A program made the translations under genes and the position numbers. 64,000 nt of DNA, taken from Anopheles merus (taxonomy: Eukaryota > Arthropoda > Insecta > Diptera > Culicidae). Below the pieces are notes generated by a model. The model was not told where the DNA came from. It searched no databases and was given only the letters and a program-made list of their open reading frames with translations. Positions 56,834-64,000 of the stretch are shown here, one piece after another; position 1 is the stretch's first letter, and each line of letters starts with the position of its first letter. The stretch spans positions 25,557,409-25,621,408 of the forward strand of contig NC_054081.1 in NCBI RefSeq assembly GCF_017562075.2. The letters run 5' to 3'.

Positions 56834-56924
56834 CCAACACAGTCATGCTTTTCACGATACAGACTCAAAGCTGACGTGTACCACTAATGTCGAATGTCGA
56901 ATAAGAACCACAGATGATGCACCG

Positions 56925-57656
56925 GTGTATCAAAAAAGCTATCCCTACCCCGTCGCTTATAAAAACGAAGTGGAACAGCAAATTTCAAAGATGTTAGCGG
57001 ACGGTATTATTCGTCCTTCACGATCCGCCTGGAACTCGCCACTTTGGGTCGTTCAAAAAAAAGGAAACAGTGAATGTTCTGATGGAGAGAAAAAGCTACG
57101 ATTAGTGATCGATTATAGCCGTCTTAATCAAAAAACCATTTCTGAAAAATACCCTATCCCAGACCCAGACATACAAAATATTCTTGACCAGTTAGGTGGG
57201 CATAAATATTTCACTACACTCGACCTTGCTTCTAGTTTCCATCAAATTAAAGTCAATGATCTCGACATAGAAAAAACGGCATTCTCTGTTAATAGCGGAA
57301 AGTATGAGTTTTTACGAATGCCATTTGGCTTGAAAAATGCGCCAGCCATTTTCCAACGTGCAATAGACGATGTGTTTCGTGAACACATAGGCAAAATTTG
57401 CTACGTGTACATAGACGATCTTGTGGTTTTTGGACGCAATTTAACCAAACATATCCACAACTTAAAAGTAATTTTGTCCACTTTGGAAAAAGCGAATCTT
57501 AAAGTTCAGCTACAAAATTCAAAATTTCTTTGTCAAAGTGTGGAATATCTCGGTTATATAATTACGTTGGATGGAATAAGACCTAACCAAGCTAAGATAT
57601 CGACCATAAAAAACTGGCCAAAACCAACTAATACAAAGGAATTAAGAAGCTTTTAG
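56925..57656 (+). pseudogene. Reverse transcriptase of the 4.4-kb gypsy element
   Basis: Open for 243 codons. MLADGIIRPSRSAWNSPL, LRLVIDYSRLN, YFTTLDLASSFHQIKV (catalytic Asp), FLRMPFGLKNAPAIFQRA, CYVYIDDLVVFGRN (catalytic YIDD) and YLGYIITLDGIRPN follow in canonical order. All seven RT blocks are present. A one-base loss at about 57655 ends the frame inside the thumb/connection region, which continues as GMVGYYRRFIKGYADL in the next frame. Copies element RNA into DNA in the particle. Confidence 0.88.
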
Positions 57657-57734
57657 GCATGGTTGGCTACTATCGACGGTTTATCAAAGGGTATGCTGAT
57701 CTAACTAAACCCTTGTCTAACCATTTACGAGGAT

Positions 57735-58561
57735 AAAATAATTCTGATTCTTCACCAATCGAACTAACATCAGAAGAGTTAAAATGTTTCGAAAGTATGA
57801 AACAGGTAATATCGGGAAACGATATTCTTACGTATCCAGACTTCGACAAACCTTTTCTGATAACAACTGATGCCTCTAACTACGCCATAGGCGCAGTGCT
57901 CAGTCAAGGTGAAGTGGGGAAGGATAAGCCAATACATTTTGCCTCGCGAACGCTTAACAAAAGAGAAGAAAATTTTTCAGCGACTGAAAAAGAGATGTTG
58001 GCAATTTATTGGTCGCTGAAAGTTTTTCGTAACTACATCTACGGTCAAAAATTTAAAATCATAACAGACCATCAGCCTCTAACATTTTCACTATCGTCAA
58101 AAAACGTTAACACCAAACTAAAGCGGTGGAAATCTTACTTGGAGGAACACGACTACGAAATGGTGTATACACCTGGTAAAAATATCGTGGTTGCTGACGC
58201 ACTCAGTCGCGTTCAGATATTTAGCCTAACATCAACTCAGCACTCTGCTGAAGAAGACAGTTCAGACATGATTGAATGTACAGAAGCTCCTCTTAACGCT
58301 TTCAAGCTTCAAATAGTGTTAGAGAAGGATGCTAATGAGGATATTCTAGTTTCCTATCCATTTCCCGGGTTCAAAAAAGTAATGATTAGAATGAACAATT
58401 TTACAGAACAATTTCTAACGGATATTATTAGGAAATACTTCATTCCTAATAAATTAACAGGTTTGAATTGTTCAGAAGAAATCCTAGGAAAATTTCAAAT
58501 ATCTTCAAAGTATATTCAAGCACAAGAATGTATAAGATACGTTTCACGCAAAATATTTTGA
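57735..58561 (+). pseudogene. RNase H of the 4.4-kb gypsy element
   Basis: After a TAA near 57734 the frame opens again. FLITTDASNYAIGAVLSQ, SATEKEMLAIYWSLKVF, FKIITDHQPLTF and MVYTPGKNIVVADALSRV carry the acidic catalytic residues and the closing HY..G..N..ADALSR-type motif. The frame then enters the RH-integrase spacer and terminates at 58561 where a frameshift separates it from the integrase. Confidence 0.85.
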
Positions 58562-59529
58562 GGGATATTACGAACACAGAAGAACAAGAGAACATTATAC
58601 AAGTTGAACACGAAAGGGCCCATCGAGGCATAGAGGCAAACAAACGTAAAATTTTGAGGAAATTTTATTTTCCCAAAATTACACAAAAAATTAGAAATTT
58701 CATTAAAGTTTGCGATGCGTGCAATACATGCAAATATGATAGACGCCCATTGAAAGTAGAAATACAGGAAACACCTATACCAAACCATTCTTTTGATATT
58801 TTGCACTTGGACATATACCAGATAGACGGGGAAAGCTTTCTTTCAAGCGTTGATAAATTTTCGAAATTTGGGCGAATGATCCCCATTAAATCAAAACAAA
58901 CGATTCATATTAGAAAAGCTTTCGAACAAACGATTACATCATATATAATTCCGTCTATTGTAGTAACGGATAACGAGAAATCTTTTCTATCAGCAGAAAT
59001 TCGAGGGATAATGCTAGACCTTAATATAACAGCTTACATCACACCAAGCAATAAATCAGAAGTTAATGGTCAAGTAGAACGCTTCCATTCTACGATTACC
59101 GAAATGTATCGCATACAAAAACGTCTGCAACCTAACTACTCAACTAAAAGGCGTATGGCGATAGTAGTAGGAAAATACAACGACACTATACATAGTGTAA
59201 CTAAGAAAACTCCAAAAGAAATCGTTTTAGGAATTTCTCAAAATTCAGCATCCGAGGAAATTGACGAAGTTAGAAATAGGATTTATGATGAAGTAATTAT
59301 ACAATTGAAAGAAGCTCAAAGCAAGCAATTAAAAACTCATAATAAACTAAGGCAAGTACCTCCGCAGTTAGAAGTAGGCCAAGAAATCTTTGTTAAAGAT
59401 AAAGTCTTTAAGGGAAAAGAAAAGCCCATATTTAAGAGAAGTTTCGTCCAAGATGACAAACGTGTTCAAAATGAAAATAACCATAACATACACAAAACAA
59501 ACGTCAAAAATTTGACCATCTCAAAATAA
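58468..59529 (+). pseudogene. Integrase of the 4.4-kb gypsy element
   Basis: 353-codon open frame overlapping the previous one in another phase. The zinc-binding HHCC is HERAHRGIEANK then VCDACNTCKYD. The DDE core is ILHLDIYQID (first Asp), IVVTDNEKSF (second Asp) and NGQVERFHSTITEMYRI (Glu), with KYNDTIHSVTKKTPKEI after it. The C-terminal part (LEVGQEIFVKDKVFKGKEK) resembles the GPY/F-side basic tail. The domain itself is uninterrupted; what it lacks is fusion to RT. Inserts the cDNA, giving the 4-bp duplication seen. Confidence 0.88.
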
Positions 59530-59592
59530 CCATAAAACGATTTTTTTGGCTTCAAAGTTGATTCAGGAGAATCAACACTAGAAGGATGGGGC

Positions 59593-59779
59593 AGTTACCA
59601 CACTGTAAATATCTTATTACCATTTGTATAGGTTATTAGATACATAGCTAAGTAATATTGCGTTGATAGTGTTAGGTTTAATTATAAGTATGCGTGAACC
59701 ACATATGTAATAGATATTTTCGTAGAATAAACTCAGTCTGTAAGCAACCTCCGAAGAGAAGCGACTCGACTCGATAACT
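59593..59779 (+). repeat. 3' LTR of the 4.4-kb gypsy element
   Basis: 187 bp, same ends and length as the 5' LTR. Preceded by the purine tract GAAGGATGGGGC. Followed by TGAA and the resumed inverted gypsy copy. Confidence 0.95.
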
Positions 59780-60270
59780 TGAATGCGGTCCAATGGCTTT
59801 TCCGTAATTGGTCTTGGTGAAATTTTAATGTTATAGGGTTTCTTGTCATATTTATGGCAACTACAAATTTCACAGCTATTAATGTAATTTCTAATCATTT
59901 TAAGCATGCAAGGAAAAAAATATGATCTTCGTAATTGGTGTTCTACTTCACTTATACCTCTATGTGACCTATCATGCTCGCATGTTACGAGAAATCTTAG
60001 CCTGTCTGGATCTAGAGCATCTTTTACAATGTTAGTTGTAATTACGAAATGACCTTTACTAAACTGATAATTGCTCAAAGTCTCTTGTAAAGTGTGCATA
60101 ATTTCTTCTGGTGCGAAAATCGCTGTTTGTTTTCCATTATGATACTGGGTTATAAATTGGCTAATACTATCTGAGTCAAACTTGTTACGTGTTATTTCTG
60201 TTCTGCGAAAATTATTGAACGGTAATTTTTAAATTATTGAGTTTGTCGAACTTATTTTAAACACGAGTTG
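59780..60270 (-). pseudogene. Inverted gypsy copy, integrase N-terminal part
   Basis: Matches 52070-51584 of the plus-strand copy, inverted. SKGHFVITTNIVKDALD, HDRSHRGISEVEHQ and NSCEICSCHKYDKKP (HHCC zinc site) are in one open frame here. In the plus copy a T-run one base shorter shifts the frame. The homology stops at 60270, exactly where the BEL LTR begins, so this copy may continue beyond the BEL element outside the window. Confidence 0.8.
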
Positions 60271-60591
60271 TGTTGGGATGAATTTTCGTTAACCGCCTTT
60301 GACACGGTTCTGAAACTATATTTCAAATATTTTAGGACATACACGATCACATTTCAATTTACTTTTTCACTCACTTTTCTCGTCCCTTCACTACTTCTGA
60401 ATATTTACGCTTCCTTATTAATCTTCGTCACTCTTGCGGATTTGTATCTGCTCCGTTCTCCTCGCTGGTTGGATTGCTTCTCCCGACGGTCTACTCTGTC
60501 TTTCATTGCACTTCTCTTGGCGTTCGCCCGGTGAGACTTTCGTCTCAGGGGTGCTCAATCGCCAAGGGTGTCGAACGGTTTCGTCGCAACA
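60271..60591 (-). repeat. 3' LTR of the BEL/Pao element (321 bp)
   Basis: Defined by TGTTG...CAACA ends, by the position just downstream of the integrase frame and G-rich tract, and by the sharp end of gypsy homology at 60270. The partner LTR is not in the window, so the length is provisional. Confidence 0.65.
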
Positions 60592-60613
60592 TACCCCCAC
60601 CCGTGAACTCACC

Positions 60614-61408
60614 CTATCTACTTGAGGAAGGTTTTGTAGGGCTGGGTTCACCGTTCTCCAAGACGTCCAAAACAGCGAGTCTGGTCGCTGATCGTCGTTG
60701 TACTCCGTTCGACGTACGAACTAATGCCTCTCTCACTCGCCCATCTTTCCCTGGTATTACCTTCTCTGTCCTTCCCCGAGTCCACTGTCCTCTAGTTGTG
60801 CCACCTACTATCAACACGAGATCCCCCGGTTTTAGTTCCCTAACGTCGTCGAACCATTTGCTTCTTCTTGTAATAACAGGAAGATATTCTTTGATCCATC
60901 TCTGCCAAAACTGATCCGTAATGTACAGCGATAGTTTCCAACTACTCCTGAGGGTTGTTTTTTTGTCTACTTCTGGCGATAGTATTGGTTTTGATCCATC
61001 TGAGGTACCTAGTAGAAAATGATTAGGCGTCAAAGACTCTTGATCGGCCGATTCTAGTGGAATGTATGTTAATGGTCTAGAATTTATAATCATCTCTGCT
61101 TCTAGCAGTATGGTTTCTAACGTCTCATCGTTAGGTTTTCTAGGCGCGTCTATTATGCTACTAATCGCCGTTTTCACTGATCGAACCAGTCTTTCCTATG
61201 CGCCGCCCATGTGTGGCGTTGCTGGGGGTATAAAGTTCCAACTAGTATGTGGACTCGTAAATGTCAACGCGAGGGTTTCGTCGAGCTCCATTCTAAGCTC
61301 GTTATTAACTCCTTGAAAACAGGTTGCATTGTCTGACCAGAATTCTAATGGTATACCTCTTCTGGCCATAAATCGTTTCACTGCCATAATGCAAGATTCC
61401 GTGCTCAA
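60614..61408 (-). pseudogene. BEL/Pao integrase, core end and C-terminal (DUF5641-type) domain
   Basis: On the minus strand, STESCIMAVKRFMARRG and FWSDNATCFQGVNNEL (catalytic Asp, Asn-rich) then SPHTSWNFIPPATPHMGG lead to a TAG where ERLVRSVKTAISSII resumes (a Trp codon changed to stop, about 61178-61195). The C-terminal domain has PLTYIPLESADQESLTPNHF, FWQRWIKEYLPVITRRSKW and PGDLVLIVGGTTRGQWTRGR, the signature of BEL integrases. It ends at 60614, about 20 bp before the G-rich tract. Confidence 0.88.
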
Positions 61409-61436
61409 AGAATGGACTACTTCTAGATGGACCGCC

Positions 61437-62456
61437 CTAACTGTTAGGCACGTAAAAAGTGCTACCCACCGTTTCGCGTTTGCTCGTCCTACTCGTACCA
61501 GTACCGAAATAGTCTAAACCTGTGTAACTGAATGGTCTTGTAAATGCTGCGAGACGTGTCTTAGGCAGAGGAGCCATTGGTGGTAGCTTGGGATATCTCC
61601 TCATCACTCTACAGTATGAGCATACATCAGTCACCTTCTTCACTAGTGCTCTCAGGTTGGGAATGTCGAAGCGTTGACGAATTTCATTTACCACTGTCTC
61701 TCTGTTTGCGTGTCGATACTGGATGTGGTACCAACGTACAATAAGAAATGTTACATGATTAGTCTTTGGAAGTATGACTGGGTATTTAGCATCGTAGCTG
61801 GAGTATATGGATGCACCGATTCGTCCTCTCATCCTTATTATTTCATCACCGTCCATGAAAGGCCACTTCTTGTAGATGGGACTGGATTTGGAAACAATTG
61901 TATGTCGTCCTTCAGGGCCTCCCATTGTTTTAGTCAGCTCTGCAACTTCATCGGGGAATGCTTCGTGTTGCGCAATTTTCCAAAATGCCAGTTCCGCATT
62001 CCGTAGTTCTTGGTGTTTGAGAACCCCGAGTTGCAATGGTTTCCCATTAACCTGAATGATGAATGCTGCAGAACGAAGGAGTTTTCTCCAGAGGACGAAT
62101 CGGGACAAGTCGATTGGTGGTACTCCCGAGTGGATGTATAAGTGCGTTACTCTCACCTCCTCGTTGGTGTCAGGCATGGATTGTTTCAGAGGCCATCGGT
62201 CCTCTGTTTCGTGCAGGAATCGAGGACCGGTAAGCCAAGGATTTTCCATCACTAGTTCGGGGCCGGTGTTCCACTTGGTGGCCAAGTCTGCTACGTTTTG
62301 TTTTGATGTCAGTATTTCCCCCACTCGCACGGAGACCAACTGTTGATAACGTCGAGGGTTAGCTGACTTTATCCATGCCAAGCAAACATTTGCATCACTC
62401 CATAGGAAATGTCGTTTTATGGGAAAGGAGTGCTGCTCTTTAATACTGGACAGCAT
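61437..62456 (-). pseudogene. BEL/Pao RNase H end and integrase zinc-binding region
   Basis: 339-codon frame. FLWSDANVCLAWIKS and QNVADLATKWNTGPELV are the RNase H C-terminal motifs of BEL pol. Then come HVTFLIVRWYHIQYRHANRE (His pair) and VTDVCSYCRVMRRYPKLPPM (Cys pair) of the integrase zinc domain, and the first core Asp in LDYFGTG. A one-base loss near 61500 throws the frame, so the core continues at 61408. A frameshift at a C-run near 62515 separates it from the preceding piece. Confidence 0.88.
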
Positions 62457-62485
62457 TCGACATCCTAGAACGGCTGCTTTTAGTT

Positions 62486-62854
62486 CTAGTCTTGGAATGG
62501 ATATCGTCTTAAGGGGGCCACTTTAGTTTTACCACCTATTAGTCCAAGTTGGATCGATCCTTCGGTCTCTATTCGAAAATACGCCACAGCGCAGTACGTG
62601 GTTTCGCTTGCATCTACGAAGACATGCAGCTGTATGTCATCGATATTTCTAGGGTAAGGGGATTGAAAATAGCATCTTGGTATGCGTAGTTTATCTAGTT
62701 GTGGAAGTAGATTTGTCCACTCTCGCCATCGTTTGTATATATCGACCGGTATTTGATCATCCCAATCGATGCCTCTTATCCATACTTCCTGAATGAGGGT
62801 TTTCCCATGGACCAGGAAGAAGGATATAAGTCCCATAGGATCAAATAGGCTCAT
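62486..62854 (-). pseudogene. BEL/Pao RNase H start
   Basis: MSLFDPMGLISFFLVHGK and VWIRGIDWDDQIP then LHVFVDASETTYCAVAYFR (first catalytic Asp) are standard for BEL pol between RT and RNase H. An in-frame TAA at about 62861 separates it from the RT. One extra C in a five-C run (near 62515) ends the frame. Confidence 0.85.
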
Positions 62855-62860
62855 TACGAC

Positions 62861-63943
62861 TTACAACACTTCTCTTTTTGAGGGAATATGGTCTTCGCAG
62901 AGAATATGCTGGACACTTTCATTAAAGGAAAAGGAGAATATGAAGGCATCTTCGCCTGTCTTCCATTTCATTCCTAAGACTGACCCCGTGTTTTCTCCTC
63001 GTTCTAGCATAAGATCCTTTGACGTTTCTTCCGCTGAGTCTCCGACACTTTTTAGTACTTCTGTCGAGTTGGACATGAATCGACGAAGTGTGAAACCGCC
63101 CTTAGAGTGTACGAGACTAACTTCTTTCACGATTTGTATTGCTTCGTCTACTGTCTTGAAGTTCTGCAAATAGTCGTCTACGTAGTGGTTTTTTATGATT
63201 GCGTTAGCAGCCCTTGGAAATTCTGTTGAGTATTCTTGTGCATTTAGATTTTTCACGTAGTGGGCCGCGGCGGGAGAGCACGTAGAACGGAACGTCGCCA
63301 CGTCCATTACATATATTTGTATCGGAGTTGAAGGGCTCTTGCGATATACGAAGCGCTGTGATTGGCGATCAGGGTGACGAATCCGGATTTGATGGAACAT
63401 CTCCATTATATCCCCCGACACTGCTACTGGAAATTGTCGAAACTGACATAAGATCTGTGGTAGCGGGGCCAGAAGATCCGGCCCTTTCAGCATTCTTAGA
63501 TTGAATGATACTCCTGCAACTTTTGCTGCTGCATCCCAGATCAACCTTATCTTGCCTGGCTTCTTTGGATTTTGTACCAACCCCAATGGCAGATACCATA
63601 TTTTTTCAACTGCCTGAGATGAAAGTTCTTCTAGGCTAGCTTTGTGTGCGTATCCCTTTGCTTCGTATTCCGATATAGTTTGCCGTACCTTTTCTTCAAG
63701 TGCCGGCACTGGTGCGAACTTTCTTTCTAGTGCTTGCATTCGTTTAACTGCCATAGGGTAGCTATCGGGGAAATTTGGAGAGTCAGAATTCCAAAGCAGC
63801 CCTGTTTCGAAGCTATTACCTTGCTCGACGCGTTTTGTTGTTTCTTTTAATATGCGATTCGCTCGTCTTTCTTCTTCTGTGTCCAGTTTCTCATTTGTAA
63901 CTTTCGTGCAGTAATCCTCTACCGTGAAGTAGTCTCGCAACAT
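62861..63943 (-). pseudogene. BEL/Pao reverse transcriptase
   Basis: 360-codon frame. KIWYLPLGLVQNPKKPGK and IRLIWDAAAKVAGVSFN, SGDIMEMFHQIRI (catalytic Asp), FRSTCSPAAAHYVKN and the catalytic KNHYVDDYLQNF are typical Pao/BEL RT blocks. GFTLRRFMSNSTEVL follows. The domain is complete from the N-terminal linker (about residue 10) to the thumb. It ends at a TAA where a codon in KREVL(x)VVMSL has become a stop. The frame may extend upstream beyond 63943. Confidence 0.88.
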
Positions 63944-64000
63944 GTCGTTGACTTCTTTGTTACAATCTGACTGGGGTGCAACATGAAAGTTTACTATCGC

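Larger units (their letters stand above)
55357..59779 (+). mobile_element. Complete 4.4-kb Ty3/gypsy retrotransposon with paired LTRs
   Basis: LTRs of 187 bp (55357-55543 and 59593-59779) begin AGTTA and end TAACT. They differ at two positions, and the element is flanked by TGAA (55353-55356, 59780-59783). The primer site TGGCGCCCGAATTAAAAG begins at the LTR edge and starts like a lysine-tRNA complement. A purine tract AGAAGGATGGGGC precedes the 3' LTR. Contains gag, a protease remnant, RT, RNase H and integrase; no env. Inserted in the inverted gypsy copy. Confidence 0.92.
60271..64000 (-). mobile_element. BEL/Pao retrotransposon, 3' part, running off the window
   Basis: Minus strand. A 3' LTR at 60271-60591 begins TGTTGCGACG and ends CATCCCAACA, with a G-rich tract (GGGTGGGGGTA) just before it. 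The pol order RT, RNase H, integrase follows from right to left, as in BEL/Pao. It is inserted in the inverted gypsy copy. AGTTG at 60266-60270 is the expected left half of a 4-5-bp duplication. The 5' LTR, gag and protease lie outside the window. Confidence 0.85.

Noticed and set aside
55357..59779. An env gene, which would make the element an errantivirus
   Set aside because: Only about 60 bp of non-coding sequence lie between the integrase stop and the 3' LTR.
60434..61316. Plus-strand frames opposite the BEL pol
   Set aside because: Shadows of the minus-strand integrase, which shows clear family motifs.

Overview
The window is AT-rich eukaryotic DNA from a dipteran, most likely a mosquito (Anopheles-like). 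It holds GT-AG introns, a tRNA-derived SINE that I recall as close to Anopheles SINE200 (from memory, not searched), long CA/GT microsatellites, and insect-type Ty3/gypsy, BEL/Pao, Tc1 and pogo-like elements. I found no convincing single-copy host gene. Almost everything that can be interpreted is transposable-element DNA, much of it nested, in both orientations and broken. This suggests intergenic or pericentromeric heterochromatin.

Layout. 1-5.8 kb: MITEs and fold-back elements, one SINE. 5.9-7.1 kb: a fold-back element holding a SINE and a pogo-like MITE. 7.1-9.4 kb: AT-rich, nothing recognised. 9.4-13.05 kb: a four-level nest of MITEs with a SINE at its core. 13.06-15.76 kb: a 2.7-kb palindromic composite. 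15.8-18.7 kb: little. 19.2-22.3 kb: a palindromic repeat with a 5'-truncated LINE at its centre. 22.7-25.1 kb: a fold-back element with a Tc1 transposase remnant between a (GT)n and a (CA)n tract. 25.1-34.5 kb: mostly featureless, with two SINEs, small MITEs and one Ser/Thr-rich reading frame. 34.5-38.2 kb: a LINE scrap and a decayed gypsy (mdg1/412-like) element on the minus strand. 39.9-44.9 kb: a 5.0-kb DNA transposon with perfect 20-bp terminal inverted repeats and two convergent multi-exon genes, a DUF4806-type protein and a Tnp2/Transposase_21-like transposase. 45.1-60.3 kb: two copies of one gypsy family lying tail to tail around a single 267-bp LTR-like segment. These copies carry four later insertions: a gag-only Mag-like LTR element, a 1,070-bp TA-flanked element, a complete 4.4-kb gypsy element with paired LTRs, and a BEL/Pao element that runs off the right edge.

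How the parts relate. The order of insertion can be read at many places from target-site duplications, and in one case from an unoccupied copy of the same site. The tRNA-derived SINE and the LINE at 19.7-21.7 kb share their 3' tail, the signature of a SINE moved by its partner LINE. Several MITEs fall into groups by termini and target site: pogo-like (CAGT..., TA), CAGGGTTTTCC (TA), AGGCCG (TTA), and three families whose terminal word is repeated inside the element. No protein-coding transposon here is fully intact. The best preserved is the 5-kb element at 39.9 kb, whose DUF4806 gene has one homopolymer frameshift as its only visible lesion.
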